Shown here: positions 37,601 to 50,159 of the stretch, one piece after another
Layout of the letters: every line of letters starts with the position of its first letter
Numbering within the stretch: the first letter of the stretch is position 1
Assembly (NCBI GenBank): GCA_034687125.1
Contig: JAQGBZ010000027.1
Location: 1-64,000, forward strand
Reading direction: 5' to 3'
Origin: Neelides folsomi
Taxonomy: Eukaryota; Arthropoda; Collembola; Neelipleona; Neelidae
Length of the DNA: 64,000 nucleotides
Notes under the pieces: generated by a model
What the model was told of the DNA's origin: nothing
The model's input: only the letters and a program-made list of their open reading frames with translations
Database searches by the model: none
Made by a program: the position numbers and the translations under genes

Positions 37601-40600
37601 ACTAATGGATTCCTTCAAACACCCAAGTTTCCGGCTCTTATCCCAGATATGTCCCAAGATCCTCTCCTCATTTGACATAAAATTCACAGTGTTCAATGAG
37701 TTTATTTAAATTTAAGTGGTTGTGAAAAGAACGGATAATTGATTCAAATGTTTTGATATTGTCATATGGTAGAGGGGGACATTTAAACTTTAAATATGAT
37801 GAGACTTTAAACTATTAGATTTTTAAAACTTTAATTTATGGGAACTTTGCTGCAAGGGGTAAAAATCGCTGAAACAATCAATGTGCAATGGAAGCCTCAG
37901 TTAGGATCGAAGGATGAGAATTTGGCAGGGAGCGAACGGCGGGCCAGCGGAGTTGGACAGCCACGATGGCCAACTCGCATCCCCTGCTGAGTAATTTCTC
38001 GATGGGAGACCCTCCGTTCGTTTTAAGCATTCTAACCTCGGTAACTGCGGGGATGGAATAAAAAATTTCATCGGAGAGCCGTCAGTTATAGACTCGAACG
38101 CCATGTAATCGCGAAAAATTATCCCATGAAACGAGGGAGATATCCCGAGGTGGAAACAGCCGTCTTTCCATCACTCTTCTCACCTGCTCCCCCATTATGG
38201 GAAAGAGAAGGAGGAAACTTCACATGGACTTTTAAGAGCGTCTGATTATACAAGCTCGCTTTTGTATTTTTATTCATTTTAATTGACATGGTTTGCATTT
38301 ATCCCTTAGAGCCAAAGACTGCATGTTGTTAAAACAATCCAACTATCCTCAATTCCCAATTTTTACTATTACTATTTATTGTCATAATATACCAATAGAA
38401 AATGATGGCAAACAATTGTGTGTATACCTAGTACAAATAATAGTGGCCAAGATCGAGGTTATATCGTAAAAATACAGTTTAAAACTACTTGATACTTGAA
38501 GGTATTGTTAGATGAGATGTGAACAACTCGTTTGTCGTTTTTGAGTATGAAGTAAAACCATTCGAGTACTTTGGTTGGTACACAGAGAGTATTATGGAAA
38601 AGAACATTGTGAGTTCTCTCCTTTACTTTAAGAGCATGTGAAGCATTATGTAGATAAGTATTTAAGTTTGAGGGAAAATAGCCGTTTGCTCATTTAGAAA
38701 ATAATAAGCGCAAAGTTGATTCCCTCTTTCAATTTGCATATAAGAAGGGCTTAAATACGCCATTGGATTCGCAATGGATGGAAGGTAAATTGGCAAAAGG
38801 AAACACCTGGGCACCTCGTTCCGATAATAGCCAATGACAATAAAAAATGGTAGGTTGGTAGTGAGTCAGTTTCCTCATTTGCATATCACTTATCTTTATC
38901 TTAAGAGTATCAGATGAGTTGCAGAGGCCGAGCCATTTTTTCATTCCCAATTTTTCTCTCCTGAGAGCCAGAAGACTCGGCCAGTTCTTTTGTCACGTTC
39001 TCCATTTCAACTCTTTCCATCACCTTTGCCATCTCATCCTGGTGATGGGAAGTGGAAGGGTTGTTCTTTTTGGTGGATCCGAATTGGGATCCGTAAAGAG
39101 ATCCCTTGCTCTTCTTTCTCCATCTGTCGCCTGGTTCGTACATTTTTTTCCCGGGTTTTGTAAGGGGATTTTTTTGTGCTTTTACTCTCGTCCTCTTTCT
39201 CCCTCAAGCGCCAACTCGTTTCTTATCCCTCATCTCGCCCAAGTCTGTAAGAACGTTTCTAAACGTCTCTCAACGACTTTTTTTACATTTGAATGAAAAG
39301 TTTTAAAAGAATTTTATTACTTCAACTCTCCTCCAACCACCTATGTTGTTGTTTAAGAGCCCCATTTGATTACATCGAAAATAAACCCGTATATCTTAAA
39401 TTCTCCAAATTCCCCCCATTTATCATTCCTTTTTTGCGACGAGCCAATGTATCATGATCATGAAGGAACAACTCACTTTTTACCACAGCGAACATGTCTG
39501 AGGGAAGAAACAAGAAACGTTTGAAATTTTTAAGGGACAAAATTCCGCCTCGCTTTTTAATTGCTCTCCCCTTACAAGGAAGGTGCAAAGGCAGCAAAGA
39601 GGGACGGTGAGAGATAAAAATTTCAAAATAAGTTAGCGGAAACAGATCCAAGTTGAACCATTTAGATTACATTCAGGTTTCGAAGGAGCGAAGGCGGGAG
39701 ATATGTGTTTCAATCAATTTGATAACACCTCGTTCCGACAATTGAGTTGAGACTTCTCGGACAGTCTCAATTCCCCTCCATTTCCTAATGGGGAGAGAAA
39801 GACACGTTCGGTTTAATCAACCTCCAAGTTGATCAATTACGACTCGCTTGTGCCTAATTAAAAATCCCATTTCCTTCATTAAACTCGTTAAGGTTGAGAG
39901 CTTGCGAACCCTCCTACACGTTCTCTCCACTTCCAAATGAATCACCTTTAATTCCTCAGGCGGCCAAAGTCTTTTACGCATCATCACCTTTTACAAAATT
40001 TTTATAAGATGGGAAGGTGGATTTGTTTTCCAAGAACGCTTTATTTCCCTGCAACTTTATTTATGCAGAGTTGAATGGTGCCCTCAAGTTACACATTTTT
40101 ATCTGAAGGAGTTGATCGTAAGAAGCTTTGATCTCCACCAGGAGATTTCTTTCGGGAAACATTGTTGGAGCAATGGAGAAGCAATATGTGTTCCTTTTGG
40201 TATTTATGCCTTCGCGTTCAAGACCTCCGTTTGAGGAGAAACAAACGAGTGTAATAAATAGTGGAGTGGAGCGAATAAGCAATTTAATTTTGAGGGGGAT
40301 GAGAAGTGAATGGGATGTTGAGCTGAGAGTTAATTTCTTGGTGAGCCGTGCAGGTGGGGTATTTTATGATAATTGGGCTCATGGCGGACAAAGAGAGCCA
40401 TTGAGGACATAAAAGTAAAGACGGGATCCAGGTTCATCTTGTCGTAAACAATTAATGGAGGCCTTTTGGAAGTGAGAAATGTGCCAACTCTCCTGGTTTT
40501 TTTCTGACTCCTTAAAATGTTGATAAGGGAATTGGATTTGGCGACCTGGGGAAAAGTATGTAGTATTCAGATGCGTAATTACCGCCCAGGTATGCATGTA

Positions 40601-43472
40601 TCTGTGCAGACGAGACAGGGATGGGATTAAAAGCTTAACTTTTGACTTTCACGAACTCTCGCCACTTTATTCATTCTCCAATGGAGGCGGAGAAGACGGC
40701 CCTTCAGGCCTCCCTAATTTCAGTTTCAATTCATGAATCCGAATCCCACACGTTTTCCTCAAACCTATTGAGGTGTGGTAAATTGCGGTTTCACGCCTTT
40801 TATTTAGGGGCAATGAAAAGAGATTAGGATGGAATGGCCCTTTGTATACCCCAAAGGACTTGAACTATTTTCAACATTCCCTGTCAGTCCTCTTTAGGCC
40901 TATTATGCCCCATATATTGTAAAAAGACCATTTTAAACTTATAAGGAGAAATCTGTCCTATGGTTTGGATCTCAACGCCGATATTCATTTCATGCGTATG
41001 CCTATAATAAGTTTACACAACACATTAAACTATTTATGTCGGAATAATATAATGGTTGGAAGGTCGTAAAAAAGATATTGTTGTATAATGAGGAGTACTT
41101 CCTAAGGCACATTAAATACCACCACGGTTGAATTTATCAGAGAGTTTAATACACATTTTTTGTGTCTCGTTGAACTACATAGTTTTGTATACCACTTGAT
41201 CCTACCTGTATCTTTGAAGGATTGACTTGGCTGGTGATTGAAGATTTATCTTCCTATTATAGGATTTTAAACACATAATCTCTAGATTGGGAACTACATC
41301 TTTCTAGCCGTGTTGTAGATTACACAGCACAGACCTCATAAATATTTCTCTCTTCAGACTTCAGAGAGGAGTGTATTGTAATGTGACCATAAAATAGGAC
41401 TTGGTGGTTTGATATCCCATTGGCCTCCTTGTCCAACCTCTTGGAAGGGTTGAACAGTGATTGTCTCCTAATGTGGATAATCTCTCCGTGGTCACTCAAA
41501 GTAAATTATTGTCTCCCTCGCGGAGACTCTTGACCCCAAACCCACAAATTACCGCAATTACACTCCAAGTTACATGTGTTGCGTCTCTTCCCCATTCTTC
41601 CTCTCTTCCAAAGGCGTCAAAAGTCCTCGCTCTGGTCAATTTAGGGAACAATGTATTATATTACTTTGATATTTATATGGGGAAAAATCCTTTTAAAGAT
41701 ACTCCCTTGATTTCTTAAATGCATCCAAGTACCAATATTCTTTTTTACCTTCCCTTCAACTCAATATAATACCTATTTCCTTATAGCTAGATGTAGAACT
41801 ATAATTTTAGTTTTATTATATTACATATGGGTTCACATTGTTATCCCCATTACAGTTTTTGAGATTTTATTACCTCCATATTCAAATAAGCTTATGCTGC
41901 GGGGGATCCATAAATGAAATGAAGGCAAATTAAACCGTATGCGTTTTATGCATGTCAAAGAGTTTAAAGTGTTGAAGGCGAACATGGGCAATTTAACTTT
42001 GAGTGTTAAACATAAAAATTTGTGTGTTAATATTTAGAGATTATTTTTTTATTTTCCATTCCTTTGTAAGAACATTTGTATTCCTCCTTTGGAAATGAAT
42101 TGAGTATTTGCCGAGATGAATATTCAATAATGGGAGAAGATGATGAATCAAATTTTCCGCAGTTGATTCTGAAGAGGGTGAGGATTTAGAGGGCGAACGC
42201 GGGGACTCGTCATTTCTTCAACTTATTCCTTGTGATTAATGACACGTGCCGTTCTACCTGACTGTGAAACTACAATGAGGGTGAGGCCGAGAGAAGCCTT
42301 ATAGAGCATAGGGATGAACTTAAGGGTTCTCCCTCACCTCCTCCTTATAATCTCTTTCTCTAATGTATTTATCCTGGGAATTAGTTATAGGTGTGTAGGT
42401 GGAGAGGCTGTGGGTTGAACACGACTTGGTCCGCTGGTCTGCTCTTCCAAATGAAATGACTCCATCCTCATTTGTAATTTACGGGAATCATTCATGTAGT
42501 AATTAGGAGTTTCAGTCCTGAGGTGGAACGACACATTGTTTCTAAATTAGTCTACTTAAAAGACGCCCTAATGGCTCATTGTTGATCTTTATTAGCACTC
42601 GGGCCATTATTGCACACTTGGAAGACACATTTTGATCATCCCCCATTGTTCGAGGATTGATTTGCCAAGCCCTGGCGCCACGGCGCTCCTTAATAATCTG
42701 GATTAAAATTTCGCAATCTCTCATAATTTGATAGAGTCGTTGGTGGGGCCAATTTGAGCCGAGGAAATACTCAACTCAATTTAGTATGTGCAGAATGTAT
42801 CCACGCTCTGACTATTAAGTCTGACTTTTAACCAAATGCGTTTTTTCATTTATAGAAGGTGAGGCGCGGAAATCGGACAGGTTTTGAGTTTATCAACGGC
42901 TAAAAACGTATTTATAAACCCCCATCATTTTTTCCCATTTGGAGTTGTTAGAGGGTTGGACTTGGCTATTATGACATGGGTATGTTTAAGAGAGATGCCA
43001 TTAATAAATTGGATATTGAAAATTTAAACAATATGGGGTGGTGGCCGAAAATGATGAATGGCATGCTGTGAAGTGGATATAAGTGCAAAATATAATATTA
43101 ATATTTAAATTGCTGGATATGGAGAAAACAATGTGTATGGTTGTTGAAAGTGAAAGAGGAATCTTCTTCACCTTGAGTTCCCCATCAAAAACACATTGAC
43201 CTGAGCAAGTAAAAAAAAGTCGGGTGGAGTGAGCTCGAAGAGATAGGAAAAAACGGCGTGAGTTCTTCTGCCCAACGGCTTTCCCGTCCATCTTCTCCAT
43301 CCAAGGCCAGAAGACCAGGGCTCCATAATTACAAATACAAAAAATATTTCTTGTTCCTTCCTTCTCTTACATTTGCAAAGTCGAGATGAAGAGGTTGGAT
43401 GATTTGAGCACTCGCTCAAATATCAACACAACTTCAATGATATTTTCTTTTACCACTTTTTTCCCATTACAG
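34601..43472. other. Non-coding stretch
   Basis: AT-rich islands lie at 34560-34790, 38320-38520 and 40980-41180. 37100-37620 is a GC-richer patch with overlapping open frames of Pro/Ser/Leu type on both strands and no bias. 37901-38104 has a 67-codon minus frame (MAFESITDGSPMKFF...) of uncertain value. 40128-40412 reads well on the plus strand, but its G residues are evenly spread over codon positions. Octamers lie at 38732-38739 and 38877-38884. An ACAATA-type microsatellite lies at 36207-36226. I call no gene. Confidence 0.45.
36207..36226. repeat. (AACAAT)n microsatellite
   Basis: About three hexamer units of AACAAT type, short and isolated. Confidence 0.7.
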
Positions 43473-43592
43473 AGATACTCAATAGAATACGCACTTCATG
43501 AAATTGCAAATCCAGGGACTAAATTATCCCACGGCCATTTTCATATCAAAAGACCCAGAGCTATTTTCTGCTGTGCGTGCTACCAAGAATAG
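43473..43592 (+). CDS. Candidate exon with strong acceptor
   Basis: The run TTTTCTTTTACC...TTTTTTCCCATTACAG ending at 43472 is among the clearest 3' splice sites in the window. Of the three frames after it, only the phase 0 frame stays open for long: 39 codons to a TAG at 43590, beginning RYSIEYALHEIANPG and ending in a Cys-rich tip (IFCCACYQE). It could be a terminal exon or could splice out earlier at a weak GTGCGT donor near 43574. It is the first of three adjacent protein-like frames on this strand (43473-44159), but I could not connect it to the next in phase. I recognise no family. A strong acceptor sequence also arises by chance in such T-rich DNA. Confidence 0.2.
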   Translation, partial: RYSIEYALHEIANPGTKLSHGHFHIKRPRAIFCCACYQE

Positions 43593-43639
43593 GAAAATAA
43601 TTTAGCAGTCACTCCTTCCAAATTCTTAATTTTACATAG

Positions 43640-43948
43640 TTTAATTTTAAATGGCCTTTCTTGGTAAAAGTGGATATTAATGGGTGGACACGGAGCATAT
43701 CAAATTTTAAAATAGAAGAATTCGTCCAATTCTTCTTAATCAGGAAAACAATGAAATATTTTGGCAAGTCACTCTCAAATTTTGATCATGAGGATGACTC
43801 TTCGGGAGATGTTCCTTTGGATGTATGGGACCATTGCGGCCTTTGTGTCTTTGAAGAAGAAGTTGGAATTCGAGACGGAGGGAGCGAGGGAACAATGGCA
43901 GGGCTGACGATGATTATATTCATAAGATCTACGGTGCCCAGCGGCTGA
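43640..43948 (+). CDS. Candidate exon with clear codon bias, unknown protein
   Basis: An acceptor (TTCTTAATTTTACATAG) is followed at once by a frame of 102 codons ending in TGA. G occupies codon position 1 in about 34 codons, position 2 in 21 and position 3 in 21, and two thirds of codons begin with a purine. That is one of the clearest coding-type biases in the window. The peptide has an amphipathic part (SNFKIEEFVQFFLIRKTM), an acidic part (NFDHEDDSSGDVPLDVW), CGLC, and an acidic/Gly part (FEEEVGIRDGGSEG). I do not recognise it. It may be a terminal exon or may splice out at GGAT/GTATGG near 43822. That donor is phase 0 and does not fit the phase 1 start of the next frame, so the two are not shown to be joined. 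Confidence 0.27.
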   Translation, partial: FNFKWPFLVKVDINGWTRSISNFKIEEFVQFFLIRKTMKYFGKSLSNFDHEDDSSGDVPLDVWDHCGLCVFEEEVGIRDGGSEGTMAGLTMIIFIRSTVPSG

Positions 43949-44159
43949 ACCTACAATAGTGACTGATGACAAAAGGAAGATTACATGTGAGATTGAGAGT
44001 GTTCATCCGAACGGACGTTCCATTGAGATCCATTTGGAAGTCCCTCCTTCACCTCTCTCATTAATAATACTCAGGTCCTCATTGAGACTCTTCGGAGTTG
44101 AATTGAAGAGAGCCAGAAGGCTAATTAGCCTCATACGATTACCTTACGTGATGATTTGA
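43927..44159 (+). CDS. Candidate exon, protein-like frame, unknown family
   Basis: Starting after TTATATTCATAAG (or after CCTACAATAG at 43959), a frame runs 77 codons to TGA. Its first 42 codons are the most protein-like on the plus strand: LRCPAAEPTIVTDDKRK, then ITCEIESVHPNGRSIEIHLE, then VPPSP. G is in codon position 1 about twice as often as in position 2. The alternating hydrophobic pattern in IEIHLEVP suggests a beta strand, and two Cys are 17 residues apart. A secreted or extracellular beta-sandwich would fit, but that is a guess from pattern only. The rest (LSLIILRSSLRLFG...) looks like read-through beyond a donor I cannot place. It overlaps the previous frame by 22 bases, so at most one of the two readings is coding in the overlap. 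Confidence 0.3.
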
Positions 44160-47100
44160 CTCTTCTGCTTGCCCACACATTCGAGACACCTATTATTTAT
44201 TGCTCATTATCAATCTCTTTTACACACTCGCATTTCTTCATCTACGCACAAATACTCATTATATGTAAATATAATACATGCCCCAATACATTGTACTTAC
44301 CTCCATACTTGAGCGATTAAATAACTCCTGCTTATTTGCTTTGAAATTGATAGATTAAATACTTTCCAAAACTTACATTGAGAGTATGTGGAATATTGTA
44401 ATGCATAATATTGTATTACTTGGAATACACAAGTAAGAAATTGAATACCATCAACTCAACACATTTTTCAATTACCCAGTTGGTTATAAATCCTGAGAAA
44501 TGGGAAAATAATTCTAATTGTATTTTGTAATTATGATTATAATTATTGCCCATTCAAAAATTCACATAAAAGTTAAATCACTATCAAATTGGTGGAATGA
44601 ACTTTTATTATTTTTAACATTCAAAAGGTCAGTTTTTTTTAATCTACTGAATAAATACGGGTGAGTATATAAAAGATGGCACAATAATGTAATAGGTGTG
44701 TCCATTAATTGTTGGTATTCTTGCACTTGTCTTATGTACATAAAGGAGGTATGCAAATGTAAGAAGGTAAATAAGGCTACCATAAGAAGCACTTTTCCAT
44801 CATTGTTTGAGCACATAGTGGAGCCTTCATCCTCATTACGCAATAGATGTGAAAGTGTGATTAGGCGAGCCTTTGTTTGGTTAAAACATAATCGCATTCT
44901 TCTCCAGTGTCCAGACTTCCAATTAGATATTCATGAGGACCTCAACTCCAAATCCAAATCGAAGACCACGGGGAATTGAATTTGTATTTTAATGAGACTC
45001 TTGTTACTTTTTAAATATCTTCGGCTTCACAAAAGTCTCGTATCATGCAATGATAAGAGAATCAATCGAAGTGTTTTACAACACAACAAAAAATGTTCGG
45101 ATCGCACAATCCCTTCCCTCCTTTCATTTACATCCAATTCTTAACTCCCACTATTCTCCCGAGATTCCCATTACATACATAACGAACTGATACTTAAGAA
45201 TAAGTATTTAGTAAGCTACATATACCTTGAATAAAGAACATATAAAGATATCGGCTATGCTTTTACATTCATTGTAACAAAGTAATAACAACATGCACAA
45301 TTGTCAATTTATTGTAAATTACAATTTGGATTTCTCTGTATATATTTATGTAGTTTTTAGATGGAGGAATTAAGCTCACGAAGTGACTATAATTTATTTC
45401 ATATTAAGACTTTTCTTACAATGGAAACATTTAACAAGAAATTTAGAAGTTCCATTAAACATACAAAATAAGTAGAATCATGAAAATGTTGTTATAATGT
45501 ACTTATTGTTAGTTTATTGTGAACGAAAGCAGCCCATGAAATGATTCCACTTGTGACTAAAACACATGTATAATATACAGCATACATGGTTTGTAGTTTG
45601 AGAATGAGGACGAGTTTCTTTGACCGTCTTCATTGAGACAAGAAATTTGAAGAGATATGACAATTGTCAGATGAGAGTAGGAGCGATTACATTTTTTATC
45701 CTTCCCCTTTATCACGATATGGAACCGAGGAACTGGGCTCATTGTATAACAACCTCTTTCAAGCCGGAATGATTCTCAGATTTGCAAGAAGTCAGAGGCT
45801 TTGAAATCTCTCGTTGTTCTTTCTGTCCATGGGCTTGGCTCATCGGTATTCTGCAAGTGCCCCTCCCCATAGATTGAATTGAAAGCAGGGTTGGACATAC
45901 AAATGATTTCAAACTTCTTCATGAGGGAACCCCTGAACAACCAAGGGACTAAATCTTACACCCCATTCTATTATAAACCTTGACCAGAAAAAGTTTTTTC
46001 CGATCTCCGTTTTGTCCATTCTTTATTATCATTAGAATATTGATAAAAAGCAATTAGCCAAGAATTTGCAAAATTATTTAATTTATTTTCTTAATAGTTG
46101 GAAATTCGTGAGTCGAATCTTTTCTTTGAATAAATATTCATTGAAATGATTACTTACGGAAAATTTTATTGGCAGCATTTAGAACATTATCTAAAAAAAA
46201 TTAAAGTAATAATTATTTATATATTTTAAAATAAAATTTTTAAGTGGAGAATAAATTTTTTTAGCAAAGCAGCTTCCATAATAGATACATTTATAATAGA
46301 GCGTCTGATTAGAATACTATTAAGAGAACGTTGTCATATTGGCATTTATGGTGAGAGTAAGTCAATTAAGAAACTCTCTTCAATGGAGAGTGTGAGGGGA
46401 AGTGTCGTGAATATTAAAACTGTTTCATAACTGAATATAATATATTGAAAGTAGGAGGTTGAAGGTTGATTCTCTTCTTAGATTAATGGGCCCGAATTCC
46501 AGGACCAGTTTCCATTGATAATCGTAGTATGATAGAGATTCGAGGTTCAGGTGATGAGATTTTTCATCCAATAAATCTTTCTAATTTGTACTTTCCTTCT
46601 CTTCGGAAACGGAGACGAAGGCTCAGCAAGTTTCAAGACTCGTTGGGATTCTGATGGGTCCATGAAGGTCCTCCATCTCAACAACTACTCCTATAAGATT
46701 GCTTAACTAATAAAATTAATTGAGCTCAAAGTTGTGCAATGAATAAGCTTACCTGATTTAGACGCTCATTGTGAGCCACAATTATGCAGGTTTTAGTTGG
46801 GAGCGATCAAAAACCTTTTCATATCTCCACTACATCTCTTTTTATCGTTGGCTACAAAATACATCTACTACATAGCAATTACATTCACCAGCTTCCTTAC
46901 AACTATCGCGAGACAAATTATACATTAATTTCTACTTTATCGCTTTTTATCCAATTTCCTTCCACTGGGTTTCATTTCCAGATAAAATTAATTGTTTCAT
47001 TAGCTAAACCCCCAATAAATTGGATACATATAACATAATAGTTTAAATTTATTTAAATTATTTAATAATGGGAAGGAAATTGATTAAAATTGAGAAATTC

Positions 47101-47184
47101 TTCTTTCCCCCTCAAAACGTCCAATGAACTCTGGGAATTTAGCACTTAAATGGGAAGGATGAGACTTGTATAAACAGTCATCTA

Positions 47185-47210
47185 ATTTGCATGAATGGGG
47201 AGATGCAAAT
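47185..47210. promoter_or_regulatory. Inverted pair of POU-type octamers
   Basis: ATTTGCAT at 47185-47192 and its reverse complement ATGCAAAT at 47203-47210 are separated by 10 bases. The octamer is the known binding site of POU-domain homeoproteins in animals; the paired arrangement makes a dimer site possible. No gene start is recognised nearby, so function is inference. Confidence 0.3.
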
Positions 47211-49016
47211 AAGGGTGAGTGTGGAAAATGAGCTTCACTCCGATGTAAATGGAAAATGGCATTAATGATAATTAGGAACGCGAATTGGCTCACGACAGAG
47301 GCGATCCGAGGTGTGAGTGTTTGCTATTCACATATGGACAAATAAGACAAATCTCTTCTTTGGGAAGGTATACCAATATGTACTTACTTGTATATGTACG
47401 AGTGGAAACCTGCTTCTCATTAAGGCCAGCGATTTGGACATCCACTTATTCAGCGATTAGAATATAATGGACAACTTGTATGGGGACGAGTTGGTAGTGT
47501 CAAGGAGGCGAGGCGGAGTGGAGGCCAACTCGGATATTATTTATAATTCCTTATCTCCTCATTCATGGAGCTCATTGAAGGAGTTGAAAGTCGTCAATTT
47601 ATTCCGAATTCCTCCTTTCAAGCCGATAAAAATAATATGATGGATATTCACTCCGCTGTTGACCTTCTCAACTTCTCGTGACAAAGGGCAGTGAAGAAAA
47701 TGGCCCTTTTTCTCCCATCTCATTTTTCAAACCTATAGATCACTCCTTTTCTCAACCTCCCTTTTGCTCTTTTCTTTCGGAGCAGGTTCAATGAGAGTCT
47801 TGAAAGTGAAAAGATTGAAATTCAATATATACCCCCAATGTCTCCTTGTTTATTGGAGAGTAATTACACGCATTTTTCTTCTCCAGATCTTCTGGAGTGA
47901 AACAGGCTTTGTGCCTCATTTTTTTTACTCTTAAGGACATTTTTCTCTTGTTTAATTTAGATTGTTTGCTTACGCATTACTTACCAATTGTGGTATTTCA
48001 GGTTGAATTCCTCCCCAGCTTTGTGAGAACTTATAACAATTAATATCGTGTAAGTCGAGTGTGGGCTCACCTTGCTGAGAATGTCCATTCTAATTATACC
48101 TATTTATCACACAGCGGTATAAAGAGAGACTTGTTTCGAAGAAATCAGGCGACTCGAAGGAATTCGTCTATTAAAATCCTTCGTTCATGTAGGTAGTTCA
48201 GTTCGATTGGGATATTCAGAGTTTTGAATTACATTGCTTATTCGACCAGACACTGCCGACAGATTGATGAACAACAAGACAGAGATTAAACTTTTTTTAA
48301 TTTCAACTCTTCAATCTGACTGTCTCTGAAAGTGAGTGAAGGAAGGAGTTGAAAAGTCTGACGATCGTGAATTTGAGAAAACCCACGAGAAATAGACATG
48401 AAATTGAAATTAAAAGTCTCCTTAAAAGGCAATCACATCATATTTATATTCTATGTATTACAAGAAAGTTTATTTGTATTTATGTAATTGATTGATTGCT
48501 TGTAATTTTTGGATGATATATACTGCAACATGGATGAAAAAAATGGAAATTGTTCTACAGTTTGACCTTGGCAATCAATTTGTAAATCATATTTCATCAT
48601 TTAGAAAAATTCCTAAATAGATGTTTTTGCGTAGCGAAATAAGATAGGGAATGTGTAATGTATAAAAACACTTATTGTTTCTGCTCGTGCCGGTTCTATT
48701 ATGCCTAACAAGATTGCATTTTTGCAATACATAAGTTACATACATTATAACTATTGCTTACAGTTTATAAACTTAAAATTGAGATTCAGTTGAAGTAATA
48801 AAAATACTTTGCTACTAATATGGTATTTATGATGAAGATGATTAGAGCAGAATTTGCTGAGTCGTTGTCTATTTGAAAATTCAAGATTTATAAATTAGCA
48901 CATGCAAAATACCCTATCTAGATTCCTATCTATTCTGCATAGATAAAGTATTTAGTTTAATACAGGATTTGCATATTTTTTATCTGGTTATATACCAATT
49001 CCGATGATATCTATAT

Positions 49017-49045
49017 ATAAGTAAAGCTAATAATAAGTAAAGCTA
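49017..49045. repeat. Two-copy direct repeat, 16-bp period
   Basis: ATAAGTAAAGCTA occurs at 49017-49029 and 49033-49045 inside a long AT-rich island. It is a small local duplication. Confidence 0.8.
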
Positions 49046-49917
49046 CTTAACTTTGCAATATGATTAAGTGATGATAAGCCAAAATATTTAAATTTTAATA
49101 TATGTTGTTCAGTGAAAATTAGAATGCGAGATACATATTGTAAGATAGAAGATATCTCGACTATAATACCTTAGGCTCTATAAATAAGAAAAAAGTGTGT
49201 TTGTTAAATTGAATAGATTTGAGAAAAATCAACTGCCAAAGAGAAAAGAAGCATTTATGAATGCACAATGGAATGGGAATAATAACTCATTGTTTGTTTG
49301 ACAAATGAAATAATTAGGCTTAAATTTATTTTTAAGCTTTTAAGCCTAGTGGTCGTTAAGTCATTCATAAGTCTGATAAGACCCCTTTGCTTCTTTCATT
49401 GGGCCCTTTGACTCTCTTAACCCTTCCCAAATACACTTTCATCTTCTAGATAATAATACATATTATATTACCCTATTTTTTAATGCATATTATATTATAT
49501 TTTTTTAGTATTAAAATATATTGTAAGTATTTCTTCTCACCACTTTGTCCATAGGTAATGCAATTGCGAATGCCAAGAGAAAGGAGCAAAAAGGTTGTTG
49601 AGAGAAAAGTCATATCATCCTTATAAAATTATATGTTTAGCATATATGCATGTTCGTACTTGTTAAATCTGCATAGGAGTGAAGGTTGGTGGAATGGAGT
49701 GTGAAGCCTAGGGTGTGTTTGTGTGTGTGGATTTTGTGCACATGGCAAGCGGAAGTGCGGAGGAAGACGAGGGCGGAGTGTGGAACTCATTGGCCACCGA
49801 AGTCCCAACCCTCCACGTCCTTCACGTTGCATAGGTTAGTTGGCCGTTTCCCCGCCAGCTCCGAGATCTCTCTTGCGCTTTCTCGCTCTCGACACCACAC
49901 ATCTTCTCCATGTAAAG

Positions 49918-50032
49918 AATGAGGAGCGTAAAGGGAGAGAAGTCCAAGTTCCCTCGTGGATGTGGACGCCGGCGGCCAGTGGCGGTCCCCTCATACACCT
50001 TCCCTCCGCCAACGGAGCGGACTCACTTGCCA
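49918..50032 (+). CDS. Weak candidate exon in a GC-rich patch
   Basis: After CATCTTCTCCATGTAAAG a plus frame reads NEERKGREVQVPSWMWTP and on to LPSANGADSLA, ending at a donor-like CCAA/GTGACT. G starts about 15 of 38 codons against 9 in position 2. However, the minus strand is open across the same DNA for about 90 codons (49836-50111) and has a better donor (GGCAA/GTGAGT). Another plus frame is also open to 50155 and meets CTCCT/GTAAGC. With three competing readings in one patch I cannot choose; only the presence of splice-like signals is clear. Confidence 0.14.
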
Positions 50033-50159
50033 AGTGACTCCTCTCCCACGACGACGACACTCTCGTCGTCTTCCTCAATCCCTCAACCACGCAAAGAACC
50101 ACAAGTTCCAACCTGCCCCCTCCCCTCTTTACAACTTCTTGAAAGGACCAAATAAGCTC

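Larger units (their letters stand above)
44160..49917. other. Non-coding stretch, longest AT-rich island
   Basis: 44230-44440 and 45180-45360 are TGTA/TACA-rich islands. 48420-49180 is the longest AT-rich island of the window and includes a 16-bp-period repeat of ATAAGTAAAGCTA at 49017-49045. Octamers lie at 44751-44758, 47185-47192, 47203-47210 and 48967-48974. 46780-47040 and 47460-47800 are mixed, with no exon I can support. 49680-49917 begins the GC-rich patch described with the next entry. Confidence 0.5.

Noticed and set aside
40128-40412. 94-codon plus frame of good amino-acid composition
   Set aside because: The strand is purine-rich, and G is equally frequent in all three codon positions, so the composition explains it.
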